The translations under genes were made by a program, and so were the position numbers. 64,000 nucleotides of DNA, from NCBI RefSeq assembly GCF_900639865.1, contig NZ_CAAAHX010000008.1, forward strand, positions 110,971 through 174,970, written 5' to 3'. The notes under the pieces are model-generated. The model did not search any database and was not told where the DNA came from. It saw only the letters and a list, made by a program, of their open reading frames with translations. Below, piece by piece: positions 1 to 10,252 of this stretch; within the stretch, counting starts at the first letter, position 1; the number at the start of each line of letters is the position of its first letter. The stretch is from Legionella gresilensis (lineage in GTDB: Bacteria; Pseudomonadota; Gammaproteobacteria; Legionellales; Legionellaceae).

Positions 1-998
1 ACACCACTACCATGTAAGGCAGAAATAAAACGCATCTTAGCAAAATTTGCAAATTGTAGCCGGCGAGCCAATTCGTTTTTTACATGCTCTTTATGTTCTT
101 CTTCTAAACCATCCCATTTATTAACTGCAATCACTAACGCTTTGCCAGATTCAATGATAAAGCCTAACAAATGCATATCTTGTTCAGTTAATCCTTCTGT
201 AGCATCTAGAAGCATTAAACAGACATGAGACTCTCGAATTGATTGTAATGTTTTAATAACGGAGAATTTTTCTATTTTCTCATTAATTCGGGCTCGACGC
301 CTAATACCTGCTGTATCAACAAGAATATATTGCTTTTCATTGCGACTAAATGGAATAGCGATACTATCCCGCGTTGTCCCTGGCATGTCATAAACTACAA
401 CCCTTTCTTCACCTAAAATACGATTAACCAAAGTTGACTTGCCTACATTTGGGCGGCCAACAAAGGTAATCTTGATTGCTTGGCTACTAGTCTCTGATTC
501 AACACTTACATCAAATTCAGCGGTCAAAATTTTAAGGAAATGTTCTATTCCCTGCCCATGTGCTGATGAAATAGAATGTATATTATTAAAACCTAGACGT
601 TGAAATTCAGCGCAAGCAATTTGTTCATCTAAACCTTCTGACTTATTTACTAAAAGAAAAACCGGCTTATTTAATTTACGCAAGGCTTTTGCAATATTCT
701 CATCAATACCTGTAAGACCCGCTCTGCCATCTACTAAAAATAAAACAACATTTGCTTCATCAAGCGCTGTAGCAGATTGCTTAGACATTAATTCATCAAC
801 GGCAATATCATCGACACCAATACCACCCGTATCAACAACTATAAATGGTTTATCTTCAAATACTGCTTCGCCATATTGGCGATCTCGCGTTAAACCAGGA
901 AAATCAGCAACCAATGCATTTTGTGTGCGAGTTAAACGGTTAAATAAAGTCGATTTACCTACATTAGGCCGACCTACTAAAGCTACAACAGGAATCAT
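1..998 (-). CDS. der: Ribosome-associated GTPase Der (EngA), 3' end cut by window edge
   Basis: Reading leftward from the ATG at 998, the frame is open to base 1, about 332 codons of a family usually near 465, so the C-terminal KH-like domain is mostly outside. Two GTPase domains in tandem define Der: a P-loop GRPNVGKS near residues 9-16 and a second identical one near 179-186, with DTGG and DTAG switch II motifs and NKWDG as the G4 motif of domain 2. Der acts in 50S subunit assembly. The start lies one base beyond the bamB stop-codon end, and the order der, bamB, yfgM, hisS is the usual gammaproteobacterial one in mirror orientation. Confidence 0.95.
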   Translation of the reverse strand, partial: MIPVVALVGRPNVGKSTLFNRLTRTQNALVADFPGLTRDRQYGEAVFEDKPFIVVDTGGIGVDDIAVDELMSKQSATALDEANVVLFLVDGRAGLTGIDENIAKALRKLNKPVFLLVNKSEGLDEQIACAEFQRLGFNNIHSISSAHGQGIEHFLKILTAEFDVSVESETSSQAIKITFVGRPNVGKSTLVNRILGEERVVVYDMPGTTRDSIAIPFSRNEKQYILVDTAGIRRRARINEKIEKFSVIKTLQSIRESHVCLMLLDATEGLTEQDMHLLGFIIESGKALVIAVNKWDGLEEEHKEHVKNELARRLQFANFAKMRFISALHGSG

Positions 999-999
999 A

Positions 1000-2172
1000 T
1001 TAACCTACAGTGAAATGACTTAATTTGCCATTGCTAGTCATAACATAAATATTATTACCAGAAACACTAGGTGCTACGTAGATAGCACTACCTAAATTTG
1101 TACGCGAAATAAACTCGCCAGTCTCAGTGGATAAAACATGTAATATACCTGTCTTATCCCCAACAATTAAATAATTACCCATTAAAACAGGTTCTGTTAA
1201 ATGTCGCGCTTTTAAAGCATCTTGCTTCCATTCCACCTGGCCATTTTTCTTATTAAAAGCCCAAATCACATCATCACTATCTGTCATAAAGAGAGTTTTA
1301 TTTTTAAGCGCTAGATTGGTATAAGTTGAAGCAGGTTTACGCCAAAGAAACTGCCCATCTGATAATGATAGAGCACCCACATAACCTTGATAGCTTGCAA
1401 TTAAAGCAACATCACCTTGAACGATTGGATCAGCATCAATATCTACTAAGCGTTCAACATCACTAGAGCCACTAGCAAAAGCAATACTTCGTTGCCATAA
1501 AACTTGCCCTGTTTGAATATCAACCGCATCCATTTTTCCATCTGAGTAACCAACTAAAACAGTATTATTATTAAGAATGATCGGTGAAGAGCTAGCTTTT
1601 AATATTAAATTTGGGGCACCATGCTCTGATACCCAAAGCTTATTTCCTGTTTTTAGATCAAATGCATATAAATTACCATCAATTGTTTTAGCAATGACTT
1701 TATTTTGTGCGATAGCAGCCTGACCTAGCACATCACTTGAAACCTTACTATGCCATAGCTCTTCTCCATTTGCTTGATTTAGAGCAAGAATACTTGAAGA
1801 ATCGGTGCTGAGGATTATTAATCCTTGAGAAATTGTAGGTCCACTAACTACACCCATGGCTAATTTTTTAGACCAAATTACCTTACCCGTTTTTTTATCC
1901 ACTGCTTCAACAGCACCATTACTATCAGCCATGTAAACATTGTTTTCATAAATAACCGGCTTTAATTTTAAATACGCTGTTTTATTTTTTTGGCCAGATC
2001 CTACTGAAACGGACCATTTTTCCCTTAATTGCGCTTTATCTGCAACAGGCTCTAAAGCCTGAGGCATAGGCGTATTATCTTTACCCAACATATAATCATC
2101 AATTTTTGTGCAACCTACCAAGGAAAGCGACATAAACAAAGAATAAAGTGTTGTTCTTTTCAGATTTAACAT
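1000..2172 (-). CDS. bamB: Outer membrane protein assembly factor BamB (lipoprotein)
   Basis: This 390-residue protein starts with a lipoprotein signal ending in the lipobox LVGC at about residues 18-21, so it should be anchored in the outer membrane facing the periplasm. The rest is a series of beta-propeller blades with PQQ-type repeats such as [14 protein letters not shown] and LKTGNKLW. BamB supports the BamA complex that folds beta-barrel proteins. Length matches the family (about 390). It lies between yfgM (8 bases upstream) and der, the conserved context for BamB. Confidence 0.95.
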   Translation of the reverse strand: MLNLKRTTLYSLFMSLSLVGCTKIDDYMLGKDNTPMPQALEPVADKAQLREKWSVSVGSGQKNKTAYLKLKPVIYENNVYMADSNGAVEAVDKKTGKVIWSKKLAMGVVSGPTISQGLIILSTDSSSILALNQANGEELWHSKVSSDVLGQAAIAQNKVIAKTIDGNLYAFDLKTGNKLWVSEHGAPNLILKASSSPIILNNNTVLVGYSDGKMDAVDIQTGQVLWQRSIAFASGSSDVERLVDIDADPIVQGDVALIASYQGYVGALSLSDGQFLWRKPASTYTNLALKNKTLFMTDSDDVIWAFNKKNGQVEWKQDALKARHLTEPVLMGNYLIVGDKTGILHVLSTETGEFISRTNLGSAIYVAPSVSGNNIYVMTSNGKLSHFTVG

Positions 2173-2180
2173 AAAACCTC

Positions 2181-2849
2181 TTACACTGTTTTCGAAACGT
2201 GATTATCTATAGTTTGGGCTAACGCAGCTAATTCATTAGTTTTCATTTCTAAATAAAGATTGCCCATACCTTGCGTACGTACTTCGGAAATAGCCTTTTT
2301 ATAAAAATTAATTGCTTGTTGATATTGGCCTGTTTCTGTATAGATATCACCTTTAAGTTCATTGACTATGGGAATATAAGCTAAATCATCAACCTTACCT
2401 AATTCAGCAAGTGCTTTATCGTATGACTTTTGAGCAGTATAAACTCTAGCAATACGAATACGCGCAACATCCTTTAGAGGCTTCACTGGACAATGATTTG
2501 CAACATAATCTAGAAGCTGACTTGCTTTATTAAAGTTTTCCTTGGCAACATATAATTTTGCTAATGTTAACCGCGCGGCATGCGCATAAACCGTATTACT
2601 ATATTCTTTTATTAGTTGATTAGCATATGTCTTAACATTTTTATCGTCCTGATTTGAAAAGGCTATCATTAAGTGTTCATAAGCATTCGATGCTTCTGTA
2701 ATCACTTTTTCTTTATGCCAATGCCAATACTTATAACCAGATAGACTAAGTAATAAAAGAGAAAGCACGATGGTAATTAGCGTACTATATTTATGCCACC
2801 ACTTCTTAATTGCTTCCAATTGCTCTTCTTCTGTCATATATACTGACAT
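2181..2849 (-). CDS. yfgM: YfgM-family inner-membrane TPR protein
   Basis: The 222-residue protein has a short charged N-terminus (EEEQLEAIKKWWHKY, typical of YfgM), one membrane segment at about residues 22-40, then a periplasmic TPR domain. YfgM associates with the SecYEG-PpiD translocon and helps pass proteins to periplasmic chaperones. A GGGAG ribosome site about 11 bases ahead of the first ATG favours the longer start over the ATG four codons later. It is followed directly by bamB. A gap of about 175 bases without a gene separates it from hisS. Confidence 0.88.
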   Translation of the reverse strand: MSVYMTEEEQLEAIKKWWHKYSTLITIVLSLLLLSLSGYKYWHWHKEKVITEASNAYEHLMIAFSNQDDKNVKTYANQLIKEYSNTVYAHAARLTLAKLYVAKENFNKASQLLDYVANHCPVKPLKDVARIRIARVYTAQKSYDKALAELGKVDDLAYIPIVNELKGDIYTETGQYQQAINFYKKAISEVRTQGMGNLYLEMKTNELAALAQTIDNHVSKTV

Positions 2850-3025
2850 GCTTCTTATCTCCCATAAAGGACTGTATAGCGTTCGCTATAGAAATTAATA
2901 GTTAACGTTATACTTAGTTTTAAATCACGATAAATAGTATTTAACTAGGGCGTATAGTTAATTCATTCTTCAAATCACCTAAAGCATACATTTCAAAGTA
3001 AAAATCTTTTTAAAACAATCATGGT

Positions 3026-4303
3026 TTAGAATGTATAATCTTGTAAATAGTTAATTAATTCATTTTGTGAAATAGTGACTTGCTGGTCATTATTACGCAA
3101 GTTTTTAATACTAATTAGGTTATTCTTTACCTCATCATCACCAAGAATAAGCGCTATATCTGCACCTGCTTTATCAGCTTTTTTAAACTGACTTTTAAAA
3201 CTTCCCCCGGATGTATTGGTAATGATTTGCCATGTTTTGTCATAATCATGTAATTGTTCAGCAATAATAAGCGCTTGCTGTAAGCCATCATTATCTGTGG
3301 CAATTAAAAATAGACTTGGTAGCGATTTAGAGGCTAAGCTAACAGCTACGGTTTCCATTAATAGTAGTAATCGCTCCGCACCCATCGCAAATCCCACAGC
3401 GGGTGTTGCATTACCTCCTAATTGATTAATTAAGGAGTCATACCGACCACCAGCGCAAACTGTTGCTTGGCTACCAAGCTTATCAGTTACCCACTCAAAC
3501 ACCGTATGCCCATAATAATCTAAACCACGTACAAGCAATGGGTTAACCTCATAATCTATTCCCATTTTATCTAAACCAGCGCACAAGCTAAAGAAATGTT
3601 GTTTGCTATCTTCACCTAACGAGTCTATAAGTTTAGGCGCTTCACTAAGTAAAGCCTGCATATCCGGATTTTTACTATCTAGTATTCGTAAAGGATTTTT
3701 TGTTAAACGTCGTTGGCTATCCTCATCTAATTTATTGTAATGCTTATTAAAAAAAGAAACCAATTGTTCTTTATAGGATTGGCGCTCACTTAACTCACCT
3801 AAGGTGTTAATTTGCAAGCAAACTGCATTACCTAGCCCTAATTCGTGCCAGAGACGTTTACAAATAGCAATTAATTCTAGCTCAATCCCAACTCCTGCTA
3901 TTCCTAGCGCTTCAACCCCTAATTGATTAAATTGTCGATAACGACCTTTTTGTGGCCGCTCATAGCGAAACATAGGACCAATATACCAAAGCTTTTGTTG
4001 TTGATTGTATAAAAGACCATGTTCTAGGCAAGCTCTAAGGCAACCTGCGGTTCCTTCAGGACGTAATGTTATACTATCACCGTTTAAATCTTGAAAAGTA
4101 TACATTTCCTTTTCAACAATATCTGTCACTTCACCTATCGTACGTTTAAATAGGGAGGTATTTTCGATAAGAGGGAAACGTATTTCTTGATAAGCATAAC
4201 TAGTTAGGCAATTTATAAAAGTTTGCTCCAATAATCTCCATGCACCCGTTTCATGAGGTAAAATATCATTCATACCCCGTATTGCACGAACTTTTTCAAC
4301 CAC
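3026..4303 (-). CDS. hisS: Histidyl-tRNA synthetase
   Basis: This 425-residue class II synthetase charges tRNA-His. Visible landmarks are the N-terminal RAIRGMNDILP segment, motif 2 with TLRPEGTAGCLRA, the histidine-specific loop VRGLDYYGHTVFEW, GGRYDSLINQLGG, and the C-terminal anticodon-binding domain. It begins with GTG, 8 bases inside the end of rodZ, preceded by a GGAG site, so translation is probably coupled to rodZ. Length is normal for bacterial HisS. Confidence 0.97.
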   Translation of the reverse strand: MVEKVRAIRGMNDILPHETGAWRLLEQTFINCLTSYAYQEIRFPLIENTSLFKRTIGEVTDIVEKEMYTFQDLNGDSITLRPEGTAGCLRACLEHGLLYNQQQKLWYIGPMFRYERPQKGRYRQFNQLGVEALGIAGVGIELELIAICKRLWHELGLGNAVCLQINTLGELSERQSYKEQLVSFFNKHYNKLDEDSQRRLTKNPLRILDSKNPDMQALLSEAPKLIDSLGEDSKQHFFSLCAGLDKMGIDYEVNPLLVRGLDYYGHTVFEWVTDKLGSQATVCAGGRYDSLINQLGGNATPAVGFAMGAERLLLLMETVAVSLASKSLPSLFLIATDNDGLQQALIIAEQLHDYDKTWQIITNTSGGSFKSQFKKADKAGADIALILGDDEVKNNLISIKNLRNNDQQVTISQNELINYLQDYTF

Positions 4304-4880
4304 TCTGCTTCTCCACTACATCATCATTGTCATTGTCGCTTGTGGCAAACATGGACTGCATTCTTGAAAGGGCTGTTAGTTTTGTTTCAGGCACTTCATT
4401 TTGTGCATTTATAGTAGGTTTGACTGGGTTTACTGTTTCTTGATGCTTAGTAAACACAGGCTGCATACTATCTTTATTTTTCTGCCACCATAAACCAATA
4501 GCAATTATCGCTGCAATAGCCACAAACCCTGTAAACCAACGCACGAAACGCTCGCCTTTATTTGTTTCTCGCCTACTTTGCCATAAAGCTTTTTCAGGTT
4601 TCCGCTCAAAGGTATAGCGACTATTAAAAACTTGTAGAAAAGGTTCAGGAGAAACGCCTAATAATTTTGCATAAGCACGCAGATAACCTTTTATAAACAC
4701 TGGCTCTGGCATATTGTCATAATCATCAGATTCTAATAACTCAATTACTTTTACTCTTAAATGCAATTTTCCTGCTACATACTCTTGAGTAAACCCCTTT
4801 TTTTCGCGAAGTCGCGCTAATTGCAAACCTGGACTGTCAGATGTTTGATTCACCTCATCCATTATTATTGTTGTACTCAT
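4296..4880 (-). CDS. rodZ: RodZ-like helix-turn-helix membrane protein, short form
   Basis: The N-terminal part (about residues 18-85) is a Cro/Xre-type HTH (LREKKGFTQEYVAGKLHL) as in RodZ, the MreB-binding cell-shape protein. A single membrane segment follows at about residues 112-130 (FTGFVAIAAIIAIGLWW). At 194 residues it lacks the periplasmic beta-domain (DUF4115) found in longer RodZ proteins, ending in a low-complexity acidic tail. A GGAG six bases upstream supports the ATG at 4880, overlapping the end of pilW by 26 bases. The pilW-rodZ-hisS order matches other gammaproteobacteria. Confidence 0.82.
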   Translation of the reverse strand: MSTTIIMDEVNQTSDSPGLQLARLREKKGFTQEYVAGKLHLRVKVIELLESDDYDNMPEPVFIKGYLRAYAKLLGVSPEPFLQVFNSRYTFERKPEKALWQSRRETNKGERFVRWFTGFVAIAAIIAIGLWWQKNKDSMQPVFTKHQETVNPVKPTINAQNEVPETKLTALSRMQSMFATSDNDNDDVVEKQSG

Positions 4881-5646
4881 TTATTACTCCAGACTTATTC
4901 GTTAAGTAAGAAAATCTACTTAACCGTAACTTATAATCAGCTTCTAAATCAGCTTTTCCTGCTTTATTCGCCACTTCTGCAGCCAATCTTAATAAAGCTT
5001 GATCATTTAGTGATATTTCATGATATTTTTGCAGGTAAGCCAGTGCTTTTTCAGGTTTACTTTGCTTTAGCTGAATAGATACTAATTCAACGAGTGACTG
5101 TTTACGTCCTGGATCTTGCTCTAAAGCTTTTAGAAAATAATTTTCTGCTTTTTCATAATCTGGAATAGCGGCAGCACACAAACCCGCATTTTCATAAGCA
5201 CCAGAAGTATGAATATACTTAACATCATTTACAGCTTTAAGAAAATAATTTTCTGCCTCTTGGTAAGAACCAATACGGCAAAGAAAGGTACCGTAATTAT
5301 TTAACTGCACACCACTGTCAGGCGCTAGAGCAAGCGCTTTTTTATAAAAGACTTTAGCTTCATTGATTTCGCCTGTTTTTTCCATATAAAACGCCATTGC
5401 TGCATTTGCTTCAGGCGATTTTGGTGATAACTCTAAAGCTTTAAGAAGTTTCTTTTTTGCCCTAGGGCGGTTACCTTTCTGAAGATAGCCTAAACCTAGC
5501 TGAATATTATAAGCTGCGGTATTATTACGCTTAGTAACCTGCAAAGCTTTTTCAGCCTTCTCTTCACTATTAATTTGGCATCCCTGTAAGCCTACTAGAA
5601 TTAGTAAAAATAATAACTGTACTACTTTAAACAAAGTACTATCCAT
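4855..5646 (-). CDS. pilW: Type IV pilus biogenesis/stability lipoprotein PilW (PilF)
   Basis: The 263-residue protein has a lipoprotein signal with lipobox LQGC at about residues 20-23, followed by consecutive TPR repeats (for example LGLGYLQKGNRPRAKKKL and LNNYGTFLCRIGSYQEAENY). PilW/PilF is the outer-membrane pilotin that supports secretin assembly in type IV pilus biogenesis. Its place directly upstream of rodZ and hisS is the standard gammaproteobacterial context. It is the first gene of this minus-strand run; about 170 bases without a clear feature separate it from the DUF4385 gene. Confidence 0.9.
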   Translation of the reverse strand: MDSTLFKVVQLLFLLILVGLQGCQINSEEKAEKALQVTKRNNTAAYNIQLGLGYLQKGNRPRAKKKLLKALELSPKSPEANAAMAFYMEKTGEINEAKVFYKKALALAPDSGVQLNNYGTFLCRIGSYQEAENYFLKAVNDVKYIHTSGAYENAGLCAAAIPDYEKAENYFLKALEQDPGRKQSLVELVSIQLKQSKPEKALAYLQKYHEISLNDQALLRLAAEVANKAGKADLEADYKLRLSRFSYLTNKSGVINEYNNNNG

Positions 5647-5822
5647 CCTGCTTCATTATTAATTGGGCATTATAACCGCGAATAGTAAAATTAAAAAAGA
5701 CTATTCTTAGTCAAAAAACTTTCATCTCTACTAATCTAGCTATAAGTAATAGCCAGGAGGCAAATTCTATAATAGGTCACTTGATAAACAACATGATTGT
5801 AAACTTATTTAGTCACAGGTTA

Positions 5823-6293
5823 TTACATCCTTCGCTTTTTTTCTAACAACAAGTGTGCCTTTTTCATTTTTTGATATTGATTATCGTTTATCACCTTATG
5901 ATAAAAAGAGAGGAAAATTCGAGCCGATTGCGCTTTGGGGGAAATTTCAGAATTACTATCCTGCGCTTTTATTGTCCCATCTTTATTATACTTACGTCCA
6001 TCAGCATGATTGGCATAGCGTCTTGAGCGCGTAAAACCCATTTGAAGAAATTTTCTTGTCATATCCATGCCCACAAAATCATTGTTTTCACGATAGTTTA
6101 GATATAAATCATAAATCTCTTCGGCAGATTTTTGCGCAACTTCAGGTGTTTTAAATCGCCAACGAGGAAGAATTTCACTTTTATAAGGTTCAGCAATTAA
6201 TACACCCTGCTCGCCCTTCCCAATGGTGTAAAGCTCGGGATGCGCTCTAAAGTCTATATTACGATACTTATTAGTATAAGTAGTCTTATTCAT
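5823..6293 (-). CDS. DUF4385 family protein
   Basis: This 156-residue soluble protein matches my recollection of the DUF4385 family: the GKGEQGVL segment, the PYKSEILPRWRFKT block and the conserved DFVGMDMTRKFLQMGFTRSR stretch. The function of the family is not known to me. No signal peptide or membrane segment is visible. It stands alone between pilW and rlmN, and its upstream region (6294-6652) is filled with palindromic repeats rather than another gene. Confidence 0.75.
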   Translation of the reverse strand: MNKTTYTNKYRNIDFRAHPELYTIGKGEQGVLIAEPYKSEILPRWRFKTPEVAQKSAEEIYDLYLNYRENNDFVGMDMTRKFLQMGFTRSRRYANHADGRKYNKDGTIKAQDSNSEISPKAQSARIFLSFYHKVINDNQYQKMKKAHLLLEKKRRM

Positions 6294-6652
6294 ATCATTT
6301 AACTTTATTTAATAATTAAAAATTTTAGCTAATTTTACTTAAAAGATCGTTGTCTTTGAGTAAATTTATCGCATACAAACCAGCAACTAACTTTGTACTA
6401 ACTAATCATTACTGGTAGCACCCTTTACCGGCCTACGTCCTGCGGCTTGTCCGCAGGATCCAGTGATAGGGCTGATTCCTAGATCCCACGAACAAGTCGC
6501 GGAACTTAGACATAGAATTAAGCTAGCCTAACTAACTATAACCGTACCCTGGATGAAACATAGCGAAGGTAGTAACTTTTTTGAATTTTAATTCAAAACA
6601 GTTGCTACTAGATAGGACCATCAGTAACCTAAAATAAATATTTTTACTGTTC
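6294..6652. repeat. Gene-free gap with two palindromic repeat copies
   Basis: No coding region is apparent. The gap holds two copies of the dispersed palindrome: one at about 6431-6464 with stem CCTGCGG-ACAAG-CCGCAGG (read on the minus strand), and a second, more degenerate one at about 6480-6509 (CCCACGAACAAGTCGCGG). They are arranged head to head like a paired REP unit. The rest is AT-rich and should contain the promoter of the DUF4385 gene. Confidence 0.6.
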
Positions 6653-7768
6653 TTATTGTTTTGCAGTATCAAGCGGTTTGAAATGTAGTTTTTGCCATCT
6701 TGACGAACGACTAGTTTTATCTTTCACGGAACCTGCCAATTGACCGCATGCTGCATCAATGTCATCCCCTCGCGTTTTACGAGTAATTGTATTAATGCCT
6801 TTCGCCATTAAAATATCACGGAATTTATTAATTGTAGCTTCTGGGGAGCGTTCATATTGCGTTAAGGGGAAAGGGTTAAATGGAATTAAATTAACCTTTG
6901 CAGGTATATTATGGAGAAGTTTCACTAACTGGAAAGCATGTTCAGGTTGATCATTGACGCCTTTAAGCATGACATATTCAAAGGTCACTTTGCGACGTGG
7001 CTCATCTTTAAAATAACGTTTACAAAGTGCCATTAATTCAGCAAGAGGATACTTTTTATTAATTGGAACTAATTCATTGCGCAATTTATCATTTGGTGCA
7101 TGCAGGGAAACAGCTAACGCAACTGGGCTTACTTCTCGCAAACGTTCTAAATCAGGTAATACACCTGATGTACTGAGAGTAACTCTGCGTTTAGATAGAC
7201 CATAAGCAAAATCATCCATCATAATATCCATCGCAGTCACTACATTATCAAAATTAAGTAAGGGCTCGCCCATACCCATCATCACCACATTGGTGACTTG
7301 CTTATCATGGATACCCTTATTTTTTGAAAGTTCACGTACCGCCAACCATACTTGCCCAATGATCTCAGCGGTCGATAAATTGCGATTAAAACCTTGCTTA
7401 GCAGTCGAGCAAAAACTACAATTTAATGCGCAGCCTACCTGGGAAGATACACAAAGGGTCCCACGGTTTTTTTCAGGAATAAAAACTGTTTCAATACAAT
7501 TATTACACTCAAGTTTTAATAGCCATTTATAGGTGCCATCATTTGATTTCTGCCAGGAAGTGATCTCTGGTAAACGAATTTCAGCAACTTCAGATAATCG
7601 TTCACGAAGCGATTTACCAAGGTTAGTCATTTGAGAGAAATCATCAAAACCATATTGATGAATCCATTGCATAACTTGTTGGGCACGAAATGGTTTTTCA
7701 CCTAATTGGTGAAAAAATTCTCGCATCTGTTGATAGTTAAAATTCAACAAGTTAATCTTATTACCCAT
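6653..7768 (-). CDS. rlmN: Dual-specificity RNA methyltransferase RlmN
   Basis: A radical SAM enzyme that methylates C2 of A2503 in 23S rRNA and A37 of some tRNAs. The iron-sulfur motif [14 protein letters not shown] is at about residues 115-128, followed by GMGEPLLN. Near the C-terminus [13 protein letters not shown] carries the mechanistic cysteine. The open frame could begin at 7780 with TTG, but GAGG six bases ahead of the ATG at 7768 and family N-termini favour 7768, giving 371 residues. Confidence 0.96.
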   Translation of the reverse strand: MGNKINLLNFNYQQMREFFHQLGEKPFRAQQVMQWIHQYGFDDFSQMTNLGKSLRERLSEVAEIRLPEITSWQKSNDGTYKWLLKLECNNCIETVFIPEKNRGTLCVSSQVGCALNCSFCSTAKQGFNRNLSTAEIIGQVWLAVRELSKNKGIHDKQVTNVVMMGMGEPLLNFDNVVTAMDIMMDDFAYGLSKRRVTLSTSGVLPDLERLREVSPVALAVSLHAPNDKLRNELVPINKKYPLAELMALCKRYFKDEPRRKVTFEYVMLKGVNDQPEHAFQLVKLLHNIPAKVNLIPFNPFPLTQYERSPEATINKFRDILMAKGINTITRKTRGDDIDAACGQLAGSVKDKTSRSSRWQKLHFKPLDTAKQ

Positions 7769-7894
7769 AACCATCCTCAAAATCTACTACCTAACTTAAG
7801 TTTAGCAATTTGTCAGTAGTATCGATCAAATTATATATAGCCGGTTAACAATTGCTTTATCCCAACCTGCCATGGCTTAGCTACGCCGTCCCGA

Positions 7895-7932
7895 AATCAT
7901 AGGTTCCGCGGACAAACCGCGGAAGGTAGTCG
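7895..7932. repeat. Dispersed palindrome copy upstream of rlmN
   Basis: A copy of the GC-rich palindrome reads TTCCGCGG-ACAAA-CCGCGGAA, a perfect eight-base stem with a five-base loop. It lies between ndk and rlmN in otherwise AT-rich sequence, so on the minus strand it is downstream of ndk and upstream of rlmN. Confidence 0.65.
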
Positions 7933-7990
7933 TTTTAAAGCATTGAAAATGAATTATTAACAGGTTTTACTAGTTATTATCACTCACAGT

Positions 7991-8419
7991 TTATTGTCTT
8001 ACACAAATTTCATGTGGTTCAAAGAAAAAGGCTATTTCCTGCGCTGCTGTTTCAGCGCTATCTGAACCATGTACAGCGTTAGCATCAATGCTGTCAGCGA
8101 AATCAGCACGAATGGTTCCTTTAGCTGCTTCTTTTGGATTCGTAGCACCCATAATTTCACGATTTTTAGCAATCGCATTTTCACCATGTAAGACTTGAAT
8201 CATAACAGGGCCAGAAATCATAAAAGTCACTAAATCATTAAAAAAAGGACGCTCTTTATGCACTGCATAAAAACCTTCTGCTTGCTCACGTGTCAATTGT
8301 GCCATTTTTGCAGCAACAATATTTAAGCCAGCATTTTCAAAACGCGTATAAATTTCACCAATTACTGATTTTTTCACAGCGTCAGGCTTAATTATAGACA
8401 AAGTAAATTCAGCAGCCAT
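7991..8419 (-). CDS. ndk: Nucleoside diphosphate kinase
   Basis: The 142-residue enzyme transfers the gamma-phosphate of ATP to nucleoside diphosphates through a phosphohistidine. The signature NAVHGSDS near residues 113-120 contains the active-site histidine. The N-terminal [13 protein letters not shown] and the [14 protein letters not shown] block are also typical. Length matches bacterial Ndk. A GGAG site precedes the ATG. The ndk-rlmN-pilW-hisS neighbourhood is a conserved gammaproteobacterial arrangement. Confidence 0.97.
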   Translation of the reverse strand: MAAEFTLSIIKPDAVKKSVIGEIYTRFENAGLNIVAAKMAQLTREQAEGFYAVHKERPFFNDLVTFMISGPVMIQVLHGENAIAKNREIMGATNPKEAAKGTIRADFADSIDANAVHGSDSAETAAQEIAFFFEPHEICVRQ

Positions 8420-8614
8420 TCATGTACTCCATGATTAATTAAAAGGCGCTATTATACATGAACAATTATCAATATGGATAATATTAATTCGCAGTCAGGG
8501 TAAAATCCTGTTTTGTAAATAAGAATGAAGCTCGGGAAGAATAAAATTTTACTACGTTCAGCTTTGTCGTTTCCCTAAAGATAGGAACCTATCCAACAAG
8601 AGCCAACCGGGCAC

Positions 8615-8652
8615 GGTTGATAAATGGGTTCCCGCCTGCGCGGGAAAACAAG
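8615..8652. repeat. REP-like palindrome CCCGCCTGCGCGGG
   Basis: The stretch GGTTCCCGCCTGCGCGGGAAAAC just after the stop of the following minus-strand gene is the common bacterial repeat also seen at 14.3 kb and 25.7 kb here, with GTCATTC on one flank. On the minus strand it lies between the 295-residue gene and ndk. Confidence 0.55.
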
Positions 8653-8667
8653 AATGACAGTTATCAA

Positions 8668-9549
8668 TTAACTCTCAGTGTCACCTAAATTAGTATTAAA
8701 AAACAGAGATTCTTTATTTTCTGCTTCCTGAGCTAAATCAAGACGATAATCGGGTAATAAATAAATAATATCTTTCGCGCGTAAAATTAAATTATAAAAA
8801 TTATCGCGAAATTCACGTAATCGCTTGCCAATATAACTCACTTGCTCAGCAAAATCAGCAAGGTTATTATCAAAATCCTCAGTATAATCACCAAGATCGC
8901 TAAGTTTATCAAGGATTTGGTTTCTGAGTTCTTCATTAAGTGGGGTGTTTAAAATTTTTTCTGTACGCTGCCAAGCGTCAGGTTTAGTTAATGTATTCGC
9001 TTTAAAATTAAAATTACATAATAAGGCTGGAAGCGCTTGATTAATAACTTCTTCACCTATAGAAAGGCCTCCTACTTGCAGGTCTCTCTTGATTTCCCTA
9101 ACAATAGCCATTAGCTTTTTATGCCAATCATTAGCTCTTTCTATTAACTTTGCTTGGCTGTGGGCAATTAATTTTTCATGCTCAAGTTCAAGTTCATGAA
9201 ATTCTGCGTTTAAATTAATTAAAATCTGCCTTTCTTTTTCTAAATCATTCCTTGCCCCCTCACCCGGCGTGCCCTCTTCTCGGCTGCTTTCACCCGACAA
9301 TAAATAATCAATTATTAGTTTTTGGGCATAAAGCTGGTAATCTTGCACTTGCTGTAAAATGATACCATTGAAAACATGCCGTAAAGGCAGCCGCAATAAT
9401 TGATGATAAAAAGTCTCGGGGGTTTTTAATGCACAGAGCAAATCTTCTTGTTGTAAATTTATTCTATAGCGTTCAAGAATACGTTGTGCAGTAATTAAGC
9501 CGTAGGTTGAAAACCATCCAGATAACTCATTTTCTGATTGTTCACTCAT
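8668..9549 (-). CDS. Unrecognised coiled-coil protein, possible effector
   Basis: I do not recognise this protein of about 293 residues. The ATG at 9549 is preferred; the frame reaches TTG at 9555. It has no signal peptide or membrane segment, and its middle (about residues 108-160, rich in E, K, L and Q) is probably coiled coil. An unusual G/E/R/P stretch (GESSREEGTPGEGARND, about residues 87-103) comes from a strikingly GC-rich tract at about 9250-9300, which looks like an in-frame repeat insertion. It is divergent from miaE. Could be a Legionella-lineage conserved protein or a secreted substrate; neither can be shown here. Confidence 0.6.
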   Translation of the reverse strand: MSEQSENELSGWFSTYGLITAQRILERYRINLQQEDLLCALKTPETFYHQLLRLPLRHVFNGIILQQVQDYQLYAQKLIIDYLLSGESSREEGTPGEGARNDLEKERQILINLNAEFHELELEHEKLIAHSQAKLIERANDWHKKLMAIVREIKRDLQVGGLSIGEEVINQALPALLCNFNFKANTLTKPDAWQRTEKILNTPLNEELRNQILDKLSDLGDYTEDFDNNLADFAEQVSYIGKRLREFRDNFYNLILRAKDIIYLLPDYRLDLAQEAENKESLFFNTNLGDTES

Positions 9550-9619
9550 TATCAATCCAACTTGATTTTACAATTATGTATGATATAACGCCGCCTATAT
9601 TACTTATTTTTTATTTTAT

Positions 9620-10252
9620 ATGCTAAGCGTACCTCTTCAAAGTATACCTGATTTTTCGTCTTTTTTACGCGTATCTACGCCATTAGCGTGGCTTGAAATA
9701 GCGATAGAAAATATTCCATTGTTGCTGCTTGATCATGCCCATTGCGAACGCAAAGCTGCTGCTAATGCCATAAATTTTATGAGTAAGTATCCAGGCTATC
9801 CAGAATTAGTCAATATGATGTCACCTTTAGCACGGGAAGAATTACTTCATTTTGAAAAGGTTCTGACTATTATGGCTGAACGAAATATTGCTTTTGGCCC
9901 TTTACCACCATCAAATTATGCCCAGCAACTCCATTTTTTAGCAACTAAGCAAAATACACCTGAACGTTTATGCGATTTATTATTAATTGGCGCCATCATT
10001 GAAGCCCGCTCTTGTGAACGCTTTAATGCCTTAGTGCCTAAACTAACTAGCGAACCTCAATTAGCACGGTTTTATGCAACTCTGGTAAAAGCAGAAGCAC
10101 GACATTTTGAAGATTATTTAAAGCTTGCTCATTTATATGGTAAACATACTGAAAAGCGTTTAGATTATTTTCTTAGTGTTGAAAATGAATTGATTTTAGG
10201 TTCAGATACCGTATTCCGCTTTCATAGCGGAATACCAGCTTTATCCACCTAA
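9620..10252 (+). CDS. miaE: tRNA 2-methylthio-N6-isopentenyladenosine-37 hydroxylase MiaE
   Basis: The 210-residue protein is a ferritin-like diiron monooxygenase that hydroxylates the isopentenyl group of ms2i6A37 in tRNA. Ligand motifs are visible: DHAHCERKAAANAI near residues 38-51, REELLHFEKV near 73-82, then EARSCERF and EARHFEDYL with the second metal-binding helix pair. Length is typical for the family. Its end overlaps by 12 bases the end of the convergent gene at 10241-10969, a tight tail-to-tail arrangement. Confidence 0.92.
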   Translation: MLSVPLQSIPDFSSFLRVSTPLAWLEIAIENIPLLLLDHAHCERKAAANAINFMSKYPGYPELVNMMSPLAREELLHFEKVLTIMAERNIAFGPLPPSNYAQQLHFLATKQNTPERLCDLLLIGAIIEARSCERFNALVPKLTSEPQLARFYATLVKAEARHFEDYLKLAHLYGKHTEKRLDYFLSVENELILGSDTVFRFHSGIPALST

